The position numbers and the translations under genes are program-made. Shown here one piece after another: positions 1 through 6,447 of a DNA stretch of 13,779 nt. Under the pieces are notes generated by a model, which saw nothing but the letters and a program-made list of their open reading frames with translations, did not search any database and was not told the DNA's origin. The DNA lies in assembly GCF_946187255.1 (NCBI RefSeq), contig NZ_CAMHRZ010000068.1, positions 1-13,779 on the forward strand, written 5' to 3'. How positions within the stretch are numbered: position 1 is the first letter of the stretch; each line of letters begins with the position of its first letter. The stretch is from an uncultured Ruminococcus sp. (GTDB lineage: Bacteria > Bacillota > Clostridia > Oscillospirales > Ruminococcaceae).

Positions 1-2
1 CT

Positions 3-56
3 AACGTCAATTCGGGCAAGATAGATTTTGTTCCCGCTGATAACAGTGATGACTGA
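3..56 (+). CDS. C-terminal tail of an upstream gene (partial)
   Basis: The frame starting at base 3 is open from the window edge and ends at TGA 54-56, encoding a 17-residue tail, NVNSGKIDFVPADNSDD. The other two frames stop almost at once (TAA at 2-4, TAG at 22-24). The tail overlaps the ATG of the next gene (49-51) by 8 bases, a common coupling arrangement in an operon. Too little is present to name the product, and the assignment rests only on frame openness and the overlap. Confidence 0.4.
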   Translation, partial: NVNSGKIDFVPADNSDD

Positions 57-705
57 CGAAGGCAGAAAACAGCTGAAAGTATTGCTCAAAGGCAGCGGTA
101 AGGAGGAGGGCATCTTCCTGTGGCTGCTGCTGGGTTCGCGCAGCGGCGCGGATACGGTAAAGCGGCGCTCGCAGAGACTGCACAGGGTCTTGCTTATCCT
201 GGGGATATGTCTGTTCCTGTTCGGGCTTGCAAGGCTGCTTTTGGTGTATAACAGCCTGCCCGCAGAATTGGGCGTGCATTTCAGGGGCGAAGCCTTCGTG
301 GTGGAGGGTATGTCCCTCCCCGAGAGGTTTCGGGCTGAGCTTCACGGTCATCAGCCTTATGACATCAGGGGCAGGAAGATAATGCTGTTCTACCCCTTTG
401 CGGTATCGGCGGCGGCGCTGGCGGCGAGCGTATTCATCCCGAAATACGTAAACAGGTTCGGCAGAGGGAACAGTGAAACCAATACAAGGATAAAGTCAGC
501 TTTGCAGACGGCTCTTGACATATCGGCACTGGCGGTGACGGTGTATTTCAGCATCGTATGGAACGAGTATGTGATAAGGCAGCTGCCCATGAGGATGCTG
601 TTCACAAAGCTGTATGCTTTTCTTGTGGGGCTGACGGCTGTCGATCTTATAATGTATGCAGTGATAGTAAGTAAGAGGTATAAAAACAGGGAGGAAAAAC
701 AATGA
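49..705 (+). CDS. Four-helix membrane protein, DUF1648-like motif, function unknown
   Basis: A 218-residue protein with four hydrophobic segments, at about residues 47-66, 115-131, 155-173 and 188-205. A basic, soluble N-terminal stretch precedes the first helix. After helix 1 comes LP-x5-HF (residues 70-78), which recalls the loop of DUF1648 membrane proteins; this resemblance is a reading by eye, not a search. An in-frame TAG at 22-24 limits the start. ATG 49 is preferred because it overlaps the stop of the upstream frame; TTG 28 is the longest alternative, and neither has a convincing ribosome binding site. The 3' end overlaps the methyltransferase start as ATGA, so the two are probably translated from one message. 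No catalytic motif was recognised. It is likely an inner-membrane protein. Confidence 0.7.
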   Translation: MTDEGRKQLKVLLKGSGKEEGIFLWLLLGSRSGADTVKRRSQRLHRVLLILGICLFLFGLARLLLVYNSLPAELGVHFRGEAFVVEGMSLPERFRAELHGHQPYDIRGRKIMLFYPFAVSAAALAASVFIPKYVNRFGRGNSETNTRIKSALQTALDISALAVTVYFSIVWNEYVIRQLPMRMLFTKLYAFLVGLTAVDLIMYAVIVSKRYKNREEKQ

Positions 706-1931
706 AGCAGCAAAGGAGCTTTCCCGCTTTCAAAGTCAGCCAAAGGTGCGAAAACAGGCTGAAAGGCGGACATCCTTGGGTATATGACAATGAGATAGAG
801 GCATCTCCCAGTGGGATAGATAACGGCTGTATCGCCGATGTGCTGTCACCTAAGGGCAGCTATCTCGGTTCGGGGCTTGTGAGCCTCAACAGCAAGATAA
901 GGGTGCGTCTGCTTTCGGATAATGCCAACGAGACATTCGGTGAGAGCTTTTTCCGCAGGAGGATAAGGTACGCTCTTGACCACCGTAAGACCGTAATGGG
1001 CGATGATATATCCGCCTGCCGTCTGGTACACGGCGAGTCGGACGGACTGCCGGGACTGACGGTGGACCGCTACGGGGATATACTCTCGGTGCAGGTGCTG
1101 AGCTATGGTATGGAGCAGAGAAAGGATATGCTTTACCGCCTGCTCACCGAAGAACTGGCTGCCGACGGCGTTGTCCTTCGGGGAATAATGGAGCGAGGTG
1201 ATGTGGCTATCCGCGAACTGGAAGGACTTGACAATTTCAAGGGCTGGTATAAGGCTGATTATTTGCCGGCTCCTCCCGAATCCCCTGTGACGGAGATAAC
1301 CGAGAACGGGATAATATATAATGTAGATGTGGAGAACGGTCAGAAGACAGGATTTTTCCTCGACCAGAAGTACAACCGTCTTGCGGTGGCAAAGATCGCA
1401 AGGGGCAAAAAGGTGCTGGACTGCTTCACACATACGGGTTCCTTTGCGCTTAATGCGGCAATGGGCGGTGCAGCCCACGTTACCGCAGTGGACGTATCCC
1501 AGTTCGCAGTGGATACAGCTAGAGCCAATGCCGAGAGGAACGGGCTTTCCGATAAGATGGATTTTGTCTGCGCCGATGTGTTCGATCTTCTGCCCAAGCT
1601 GGCACAGGAGAAGGCGGGGTATGACTTTGTGATACTCGATCCGCCCGCATTCACCAAAAGCCGAAAGACAGTGAACAGCGCGGAAAGGGGCTACAAGGAG
1701 ATAAACTACCGCGCCATGAAGATGCTGCCTCGCGGGGGATATCTTGCCACCTGTTCCTGCTCGCATTTCATGCATAACGAGCTTTTCGTAAAGATGCTGA
1801 TGAGTGCGGCAAAGGATGCGGGAGTGCATCTTAAACTGGTGGAAGCAAGGCAGCAGGGTCCCGACCACCCCATACTGATGAATGTTCCCGAAACGGATTA
1901 CCTGAAATTCTATCTCTTCCAGATAGTATAA
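702..1931 (+). CDS. rlmI: RlmI-family SAM-dependent rRNA (cytosine-5) methyltransferase
   Basis: A 409-residue protein, close to the roughly 400 residues usual for RlmI, which methylates C1962 of 23S rRNA in E. coli using S-adenosylmethionine. The N-terminus (about residues 7-75) reads as a PUA RNA-binding domain, with GGHPWVYDNEI near residue 22. The family signature VENGQKTGFFLDQKYNR lies near residue 210. SAM motif I (VLDCFTHTGSFALNA) follows near 236, the DPPAF catalytic-site motif near 313, and the conserved CSCSHFM near 351. The start ATG overlaps the previous stop (ATGA), with a GGGAGG ribosome binding site at 689-694. Nothing is truncated. Its membership in this membrane-protein operon looks incidental and says little about the downstream regions. 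The exact rRNA target is inferred from the family. Confidence 0.92.
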   Translation: MKQQRSFPAFKVSQRCENRLKGGHPWVYDNEIEASPSGIDNGCIADVLSPKGSYLGSGLVSLNSKIRVRLLSDNANETFGESFFRRRIRYALDHRKTVMGDDISACRLVHGESDGLPGLTVDRYGDILSVQVLSYGMEQRKDMLYRLLTEELAADGVVLRGIMERGDVAIRELEGLDNFKGWYKADYLPAPPESPVTEITENGIIYNVDVENGQKTGFFLDQKYNRLAVAKIARGKKVLDCFTHTGSFALNAAMGGAAHVTAVDVSQFAVDTARANAERNGLSDKMDFVCADVFDLLPKLAQEKAGYDFVILDPPAFTKSRKTVNSAERGYKEINYRAMKMLPRGGYLATCSCSHFMHNELFVKMLMSAAKDAGVHLKLVEARQQGPDHPILMNVPETDYLKFYLFQIV

Positions 1932-1933
1932 CA

Positions 1934-1955
1934 GCGGTGACTGCCGCCTTTTTCG
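1934..1955 (+). terminator. Weak intrinsic terminator after the rlmI-type gene
   Basis: GCGGT (1934-1938) can pair with GCCGC (1943-1947), including one G-U pair, around a GACT loop, followed by CTTTTTC. The stem is only about five pairs, so termination may be partial. It sits two bases after the stop codon. Confidence 0.5.
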
Positions 1956-2001
1956 GCACGATTGCAAGAATAATTTATATCTGCACGCCATTATGTGCAT
2001 C

Positions 2002-2027
2002 TTCACACTTGACAAATGCGGTGTGAA
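2002..2027. promoter_or_regulatory. Candidate operator: inverted repeat enclosing the -35 box
   Basis: TTCACAC (2002-2008) and GTGTGAA (2021-2027) are perfect inverted copies separated by 12 bases. The -35 hexamer (2009-2014) lies directly after the left arm, and the right arm fills the spacer. The centre-to-centre distance of 19 bases and the placement suit a dimeric regulator that would block RNA polymerase. The regulator is unknown, and a 7-bp arm could arise by chance. Confidence 0.4.
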
Positions 2028-2038
2028 TGTGATAGAAT
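2009..2038 (+). promoter_or_regulatory. Sigma-A type promoter of the 2077-2634 gene
   Basis: TTGACA at 2009-2014 is an exact -35 consensus. TAGAAT at 2033-2038 is a good -10 box. The spacer is 18 bases. Transcription would start near 2045, giving a leader of about 30 bases with a GGTGAGG ribosome binding site just before the ATG at 2077. Confidence 0.7.
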
Positions 2039-2076
2039 AGTGAATAAGGATGTTGTCGTGAAGGCGGTGAGGCACA

Positions 2077-2634
2077 ATGAAAAAATATGCAGTATACAGA
2101 TCGGGTAACGGATTTTATTGCAATGAGTATCACGACTGCCTTGAAACACTCAAAGGTACGCCGTTTGAGGATATGGTCAAGGAGGAACAGCTTCCCGTTG
2201 TGCTTGACGGCAGCGGAGGATATTATTCTTTCAAAGATGATGATTATAATTTTGTCAAAATAATCGAATCGGACAAGAAGTATCCCTTGCCGCTGGAGAA
2301 GATGTTTTTCAAGAACGATGACAATTTCAAGCTGGGATGGATGTCGCCGCAGGGGGATACCTATTCCTGCGATTATACAAACCATAACCGCTGCGCTGTC
2401 ATGCTGGCGGAGAAGTTCATTCCCGGCTCAAAATTCCCCGAAAGGGCACTGGGCAAGGCGGGATGGATCAAGATCATCGACTCGTGGGACGGCACACAGC
2501 GTCAGCACGGGCAGTTCGTTTACTCATTGACAGGCAGGATAACCAAGAAGCAGGCGGACAAGCTGTTCGATGTGGGGCTGTATTTCAATGAGGAAGTACA
2601 GCAGCTTATCAGTGACTGTGAGAACGACTGGTAG
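2077..2634 (+). CDS. Conserved-looking hypothetical protein with HxxxxA/GWIKI-type domain
   Basis: A 185-residue soluble protein that I cannot name. It begins MKKYAVYRSGNGFYC, and residues 1-80 are rich in aromatic and acidic residues. Residues about 87-135 contain LGWMSPQGD-Y-C-x-Y-x2-H, a following AVMLAEKF helix, then ALGKAGWIKI. This recalls a small domain seen in many Firmicutes proteins of unknown role (a GW...H...A...L...GWIKI pattern); that is recollection, not a search. There is no signal peptide or membrane segment. It is monocistronic: its own promoter (2009-2038), possible operator and terminator (2665-2697) isolate it from both neighbours, so it need not work with them. Confidence 0.8.
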   Translation: MKKYAVYRSGNGFYCNEYHDCLETLKGTPFEDMVKEEQLPVVLDGSGGYYSFKDDDYNFVKIIESDKKYPLPLEKMFFKNDDNFKLGWMSPQGDTYSCDYTNHNRCAVMLAEKFIPGSKFPERALGKAGWIKIIDSWDGTQRQHGQFVYSLTGRITKKQADKLFDVGLYFNEEVQQLISDCENDW

Positions 2635-2664
2635 CAGGGTAATATTTTGATATAGTTTCATTTG

Positions 2665-2697
2665 CCTCGCTTGCATAATTGGCAGGCGGGGATTTTA
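2665..2697 (+). terminator. Intrinsic terminator after the 2077-2634 gene
   Basis: CCTCGCTTGC (2665-2674) pairs with GCAGGCGGGG (2682-2691) over ten positions, three of them G-U, around a 7-base loop. ATTTTAT follows. It lies 30 bases past the stop codon. Confidence 0.65.
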
Positions 2698-2714
2698 TAT
2701 GCGTTTGTTGAAAG

Positions 2715-2770
2715 TGTACAAAACAACCATGTTAATTTCTGCGTTTAGTTTTTCTGTATTGTTTTGTACA
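2715..2770. repeat. Perfect 12-bp inverted repeat in the AT-rich gap
   Basis: TGTACAAAACAA (2715-2726) and TTGTTTTGTACA (2759-2770) are exact inverted copies separated by 32 bases. It is the most conspicuous element in the otherwise very AT-rich gap 2635-2903, which holds no convincing gene. The arms start with TGTACA, itself a palindrome. The U-content after the right arm is too low for a typical terminator. It could be a binding site pair, an RNA hairpin or a recombination or insertion scar; the sequence does not decide. Confidence 0.6.
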
Positions 2771-2886
2771 GTTTAAATAAATTGTAAATGGTAAATATGG
2801 GAGAATGTCGCAAATTTTGGGCGGTTATACAAGATGAAACTAAACTAACTGAACTGTTTTGCATAAAACGTAGAAAAACTTTTTTG

Positions 2887-2922
2887 AATTATGAAAAAAT
2901 CTATTGACAATTATGAAAAAAA
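2887..2922 (+). repeat. 13-bp direct repeat flanking a -35 box
   Basis: AATTATGAAAAAA occurs at 2887-2899 and again at 2909-2921, with a period of 22 bases (about two helical turns). The second copy begins on the last base of the -35 hexamer. The A-tracts are phased and could bend the promoter or bind a protein on one face. Confidence 0.5.
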
Positions 2923-2932
2923 GTTTTATACT
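2904..2932 (+). promoter_or_regulatory. Consensus sigma-A promoter of the coiled-coil/hydrogenase operon
   Basis: TTGACA (2904-2909), a 17-base spacer and TATACT (2927-2932) form a near-perfect promoter. Transcription would start near 2939. The 3' half of the spacer reads AAAAAGT two bases before the -10 box, and an A follows it. The same arrangement occurs in the promoter at 6262-6290. Confidence 0.85.
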
Positions 2933-2959
2933 AATAGTGTGAATTATTGTGAAGGGCGC

Positions 2960-3022
2960 ATTATTCGCAGTGTTTTTGAATAATTTGAAAAGTTTGCCGT
3001 TGCGCACCGCTGCGAAACGGCA
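2960..3022 (+). promoter_or_regulatory. Structured 5' leader with two hairpins
   Basis: The roughly 100-base leader of the 3039 gene folds by eye into two hairpins. The first pairs ATTATTC (2960-2966) with GAATAAT (2978-2984). The second pairs TGCCGTT (2995-3001) with AACGGCA (3016-3022), enclosing CGCA/TGCG (3003-3006/3011-3014) with a CCGC loop and one G-A mismatch. The second hairpin ends two bases before the AGGAGG ribosome binding site (3025-3030), so it could affect translation or mRNA stability. No known riboswitch class was recognised. Confidence 0.5.
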
Positions 3023-3038
3023 TCAGGAGGATGATCAA

Positions 3039-4103
3039 ATGGCGGAAACTAGGTTTATCAAGACGGTCGAGTTCGGCGGCTATGACAGAAATGATGTTAT
3101 CAAGAGGTTGGAATTTCTGAACACACAGGTGTTCGACCTGAAGAATGAACTCCGCACGACGAAACTGCTGTTCGAGGAATATAAAAAAGGTACGAACGAG
3201 GAAAAAGCACATGAGGCTATACTTGCACAGGAGAAGGTCAAGCTGACCAGCCTGCAGGTACAGAATGAAACTACCTCCGCAAAGCTGAAGGCAGCTGAGG
3301 AAGACAAGGCAAAGCTGTCAGAGGAGCTGGAGGCGCTGAAAGCCAGCCACGCGGCGACTCTGAAGGAGCTGGATGACGCTAAGTCAAAGCTGACCGCGAT
3401 GAGTGCGGAGAATGAAGCAACAGCGCTCAGCCAGGTGTTCATAGCAGCACAGGCTTCGGCTACCGCACTGGTGGCAAAGGCTGAGGGCGACGCGGCTGAG
3501 AAGAAGACACAGGCAGAGGAGCTCGTCAAGGAAATGATCGACGATGCTAACCATACTGCCGCTGAGATAGTGTATGAGGCTGAAAAGAAGGCTGCCGAGA
3601 TCGAGGCACAGTCCAAGAACGATGCCGAGAAGATGAAGGTGGCATCCAATAATCTCAGAGCTGTTATGCTTAAGGATGTGGATACTCTCAGCAAGCAGAT
3701 CGCAGATTTGAGTTCCGCATTCGATGTGCTGAAAGCCAAGAGCAGCGAAGCTGAGAAACTGCTGAACAATACGGGCAGCAAGCTGAAAGAGGGCGGTGTA
3801 CCCGAGTTCAAGGTACCCGAGACTATAGAGCCTGAGCTCCCCAAAGCTCCCGAACCGAGAAAGGCTGCTGAGCAGCCCAAGAAGACCAATGCAAGACTGG
3901 AAGAGCTTATGAAGGAAGCTGCTGCACTGGGCGGTGTCAAGGAGGACAAGAAGGAGGAGCCTAAGGAAGACGCAAAGGCTGAACCCAAGACGGATGCCAA
4001 GACCGACGCTAAGACCGATGCCAAGCCCGCAGAAGGCGGCAAGAAGTCCGGCGGCGTAGACCTTGCCGAACTTATGAAGCAGGCAAATGCTCTGAAAGAC
4101 TGA
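3039..4103 (+). CDS. DivIVA-like coiled-coil protein with disordered tail
   Basis: A 354-residue protein. Residues 1-40 contain VEFGGYDRNDVIKRLEFL, which matches the membrane-targeting start of DivIVA-type proteins (GYD-x2-V-x3-L). Residues 40-120 are a heptad-rich coiled coil. Residues about 130-210 carry the AxAxAxALVAKAEGDA and AAEIVYEAEKKAAEIEA pattern common in DivIVA C-terminal halves. Residues 250-354 are Pro/Lys/Glu rich and probably disordered, with KTDAKTDAKTDAK. Two related helices, LEELMKEAAAL (about 287) and LAELMKQANAL (about 341), sit in this tail. ATG 3039 is chosen because AGGAGG lies 8 bases upstream; GTG 2949 is in frame but has no ribosome binding site. It is first in the operon with the hydrogenase homologue, 46 bases upstream of it. 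A positioning or scaffolding role is inferred. Confidence 0.85.
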   Translation: MAETRFIKTVEFGGYDRNDVIKRLEFLNTQVFDLKNELRTTKLLFEEYKKGTNEEKAHEAILAQEKVKLTSLQVQNETTSAKLKAAEEDKAKLSEELEALKASHAATLKELDDAKSKLTAMSAENEATALSQVFIAAQASATALVAKAEGDAAEKKTQAEELVKEMIDDANHTAAEIVYEAEKKAAEIEAQSKNDAEKMKVASNNLRAVMLKDVDTLSKQIADLSSAFDVLKAKSSEAEKLLNNTGSKLKEGGVPEFKVPETIEPELPKAPEPRKAAEQPKKTNARLEELMKEAAALGGVKEDKKEEPKEDAKAEPKTDAKTDAKTDAKPAEGGKKSGGVDLAELMKQANALKD

Positions 4104-4149
4104 TGCATTAGAATTCTCGGCGATATTTTTGTAAGGAGTGTAGTAGTAT

Positions 4150-5832
4150 ATGAGTGAAATTATTATATTGAGCCCCGACAAGTGTGTTGGCTGTAATGCG
4201 TGCGTAAGATGCTGTCCCGCACCCGAAGCCAATATCACCAAAATGCTGGAGGGTGGAAGATTTATCACGACAGTCAACGCAGACAGATGCATCGGCTGCG
4301 GTCAGTGCGTAATAAATTGCAATCACGGTGCAAGAGATTATCTTGATGATACCGATGAGTGCATGAACAGGATGAAACGCGAGAAGCTGATAATCATGGC
4401 TACTCCGGCGATAAAGAGCGTGTTCCCCACCAAGTGGAAGGGCATACTCGACTGGTTCCGCAAGCAGGGATGTATAATCTACGATGTATCCTTCGGCGCG
4501 GATATATGCACATGGGCACATCTGAGAGCGATCGAGCAGAAGAAGGTCGGCAACATAATCACACAGCCTTGTGCGGCTATCGTTAAGTATGTAGAGACTT
4601 ACCAGCCCAAGCTGCTGGCTAACCTTTCTCCCATACACAGCCCCATCTCCTGCGGCGCTACATATATCAAGAAGTACCTGAACAGGAACAATCCCATCGC
4701 GGTGCTTTCTCCCTGTATCGCCAAGAAGAATGAGTTCATGGAGACAGGTCTGGTTGACTTCAACGTTACCTTCAAGAAACTGGAGGAGTATTTCGAGCGC
4801 AACGGTATCTCCATACCCATATCCAGTACTGAGGAATATGAGTACCGCTTCGATGACCAGCAGGGTCAGGTAGGTGCTATATATCCCCGTCCGGGCGGAC
4901 TGAGAGATAACCTGTGGCTCCATAATCCCGATATCAATATCACTACTTCCGAAGGTGTACACAAGGTATATCCCGAGCTGGATATGTATGCTGAGATGCC
5001 CGACTTCAAGCACCCCGAAGTATTCGATGTGCTTTCCTGCGAGTTTGGATGTAACGTAGGTCCCGGTACAGGCACCACACAGTCTATGTTCGATGTCATG
5101 CTGACCATGAAGGAAGTCGAGAAGGAAGCCAAGAGCCGCCGTAAGTCAGGCTTTATGGGCAGAGGCGACGACAAGATGTTCAAGAAGTTCGATGAAGAGC
5201 TGAAGCTCAATGACTTCCTGAGAAACTACAAGCCTGTGGCTCCTACTCCCATACCTACCGAAAGACAGCTTGAACCTATATACGAGAGCATGGGTATGCA
5301 TACCGAAGAAGACAAGAAGTATGACTGCAATGCCTGCGGCTACAGAAGCTGCCGTGATATGGCAATAGCTATATACAGAGGTCTGAATACGCCCGATAAC
5401 TGCGTAGTACACGCCAAGACCGTAATGGTAGCAAGACACAGCGAGCTGGCTGTACAGCACGAAAAGCTGGCAGAGATAACCTACGAATGTCTTGAGCTTT
5501 CCGACAAGCTGAAGACGGACGTTGACAAGATCCTCTCCAATATGAACACCATCGGAACTTCCACCGCGAAGACCAGCGAGAGAGCGGGAGTCGTTAGAAA
5601 TCTGCTCCAGAACGTTGTTGCGTTCTGCCATGATAATTCCACGATGGATTCGGGCAGCGTGGAACAGCTGATAACCATACTGGAGACTACCATATCCGCA
5701 TTCAGTTCGCTGGATGATAATGTTAATGCCACCAATGAGAGCTCCACTCTCATAAATAACTCCATCGGCGAGATAACCGACCTCGTTGATGAGATAAACA
5801 AGACGCTGCATAAGGCAAGCGAAAAGAAGTGA
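4150..5832 (+). CDS. Sensory-type [FeFe]-hydrogenase homologue (HydS-like) with extra Fe-S domain and helical tail
   Basis: A 560-residue soluble protein. Residues 1-60 hold two ferredoxin-type 4Fe-4S motifs (C12, C15, C18, C22; C47, C50, C53, C57). Residues about 75-330 are the hydrogenase catalytic domain. C168 stands for the first H-cluster cysteine but is preceded by Ser167, where enzymes have the proton-shuttle Cys (TSCCP becomes ISCGA). PC189-x2-K192-x2-E195 is conserved, and C297-x3-C301 is present. The usual GGGxP after it reads GPGTG. All four H-cluster ligands are therefore present. Residues 393-418 form a further Fe-S motif, C-x2-C-x4-C-x16-C, typical of the group called D or M2e. 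Residues 430-560 are helical and resemble chemoreceptor signalling helices. Its ribosome binding site AAGGAG lies at 4133-4138. Loss of the shuttle residue plus the output-like tail favours H2/redox sensing over H2 turnover. Maturation by HydEFG, not in this window, is presumed. Confidence 0.88.
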   Translation: MSEIIILSPDKCVGCNACVRCCPAPEANITKMLEGGRFITTVNADRCIGCGQCVINCNHGARDYLDDTDECMNRMKREKLIIMATPAIKSVFPTKWKGILDWFRKQGCIIYDVSFGADICTWAHLRAIEQKKVGNIITQPCAAIVKYVETYQPKLLANLSPIHSPISCGATYIKKYLNRNNPIAVLSPCIAKKNEFMETGLVDFNVTFKKLEEYFERNGISIPISSTEEYEYRFDDQQGQVGAIYPRPGGLRDNLWLHNPDINITTSEGVHKVYPELDMYAEMPDFKHPEVFDVLSCEFGCNVGPGTGTTQSMFDVMLTMKEVEKEAKSRRKSGFMGRGDDKMFKKFDEELKLNDFLRNYKPVAPTPIPTERQLEPIYESMGMHTEEDKKYDCNACGYRSCRDMAIAIYRGLNTPDNCVVHAKTVMVARHSELAVQHEKLAEITYECLELSDKLKTDVDKILSNMNTIGTSTAKTSERAGVVRNLLQNVVAFCHDNSTMDSGSVEQLITILETTISAFSSLDDNVNATNESSTLINNSIGEITDLVDEINKTLHKASEKK

Positions 5833-5876
5833 TCTGAGATTTTCCGCTATACACGGAAGGAAAGGCAGGGTGTAAA

Positions 5877-6122
5877 ATGGCTTCAAAAGTTGCGATAGTC
5901 GCTATAATCGTTGAAAGAGGTGCTTCTGTAGACGGGGTCAACAGTCTTCTGCATGAGTACAGCGAGTTCGTTGTGGGCAGAATGGGTGTTCCGTACAGAG
6001 ACAAGGGCATCAATATCATCAGTGTTGCTGTTGATGCGCCCGAAGAGACTATTGAGGAACTGGCGAGTAAAGTAAATGCACTTGACGGCATTTCCTCGAA
6101 CACCGTGTATTCGGCAGGCTGA
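5877..6122 (+). CDS. TM1266-type ACT-domain protein, putative iron-only hydrogenase system regulator
   Basis: An 81-residue protein that is a single ACT/ferredoxin-fold domain. A first strand VAIVAIIVE is followed by a helix, GRMGVPYRDKGINIISVAVDA, a helix with EETIEELASKVNAL and the final strand. This matches the short TM1266 family, usually annotated as a putative regulator of the [FeFe]-hydrogenase system and often found beside hydrogenase or maturase genes. Its biochemical role is not established. It follows the hydrogenase homologue after 44 bases with AAGG-type ribosome binding sequence at 5858-5865, in the same operon. No DNA-binding domain is present. Identification rests on length, pattern and neighbour. 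Confidence 0.85.
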   Translation: MASKVAIVAIIVERGASVDGVNSLLHEYSEFVVGRMGVPYRDKGINIISVAVDAPEETIEELASKVNALDGISSNTVYSAG

Positions 6123-6134
6123 TATACTGTTATC

Positions 6135-6176
6135 AAGCGGCAGTTACCCACAATTTGCGGGGATTGCCGCTTTTTT
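6135..6176 (+). terminator. Strong intrinsic terminator of the hydrogenase operon
   Basis: AAGCGGCA (6135-6142) pairs perfectly with TGCCGCTT (6165-6172), the inner part can add CCC/GGG pairs, and the right arm runs into six T residues. It lies 12 bases after the ACT gene stop and separates that operon from the kinase operon. Confidence 0.9.
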
Positions 6177-6261
6177 CTGTATTAGTTGAAAAATATAATT
6201 TTACGAAAACGTTATTTTTGTGTAATCTCAGTAAAGCGACGCTTAAATATGACATTTTTAC

Positions 6262-6290
6262 TTGACATTTTCATCAAAAAGTGATATACT
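6262..6290 (+). promoter_or_regulatory. Consensus sigma-A promoter of the LRR/kinase/vWA/phosphatase operon
   Basis: TTGACA (6262-6267), a 17-base spacer and TATACT (6285-6290). The expected start is near 6297. The core AAAAAGT-nn-TATACTA is identical in sequence and position to the promoter at 2904-2932. Upstream, GACATTTT occurs twice (6251-6258 and 6264-6271), the second overlapping the -35 box. The rest of 6177-6261 is AT-rich with nothing else supported. Confidence 0.85.
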
Positions 6291-6319
6291 ATAGTAAATG
6301 TATTTGGAGTTATTTTCAA

Positions 6320-6403
6320 ATGAAATCTATATATGCTGCCGCCGCTCGGAGGGTCATCCCACCGTATGCGGATATCGGCTGTAAATGCCCTTTAATGATC
6401 TGA
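6320..6403 (+). CDS. Candidate 27-residue leader peptide
   Basis: ATG 6320 is preceded by GGAG at 6306-6309 (10-base gap), directly downstream of the expected transcription start. The frame runs to TGA 6401-6403. The peptide starts MKSIYAAAARRVIPPY and ends with CKCPLMI. The reading frame passes through the large hairpin at 6338-6379, so ribosomes translating it would open that structure. This suggests possible attenuation or translational coupling. Nothing proves it is translated. Confidence 0.35.
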   Translation: MKSIYAAAARRVIPPYADIGCKCPLMI

Positions 6404-6407
6404 GGGC
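6338..6407 (+). promoter_or_regulatory. Structured 5' leader upstream of the LRR gene
   Basis: A long hairpin can form. GCCG (6338-6341) pairs CGGC (6376-6379), CCGC (6342-6345) pairs GCGG (6368-6371), CGG (6347-6349) pairs CCG (6362-6364), and GGG (6351-6353) pairs CCC (6358-6360), closing a TCAT loop. A second hairpin pairs GCCCT (6387-6391) with AGGGC (6403-6407). The leader is about 150 bases long. It matches no riboswitch that I recognise; the GC-rich block stands out from its AT-rich surroundings. Confidence 0.55.
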
Positions 6408-6447
6408 GGTCAAAATATAAATTTTTTTATGTCAGGAGAGAAGATTT

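Noticed and set aside
846..2075. A 409-codon minus-strand frame opposite the methyltransferase gene
   Set aside because: It lies antisense to a gene with clear family motifs, its translation is rich in Cys/His/Leu without any domain pattern, and it has no convincing ribosome binding site.
2729..2776. A 15-codon hydrophobic frame inside the 12-bp inverted repeat
   Set aside because: It has no ribosome binding site, and short AT-rich frames of this type arise by chance.
2949..3038. GTG 2949 as start of the coiled-coil gene, adding 30 residues
   Set aside because: It has no ribosome binding site, lies only about 10 bases from the expected transcript start, and the added residues cover the leader hairpins; ATG 3039 has AGGAGG at ideal spacing.
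6189..6219. AT-rich inverted repeat AAAAATA/TATTTTT downstream of the hydrogenase operon terminator
   Set aside because: The arms are A/T only and short; such matches are common by chance in this gap.
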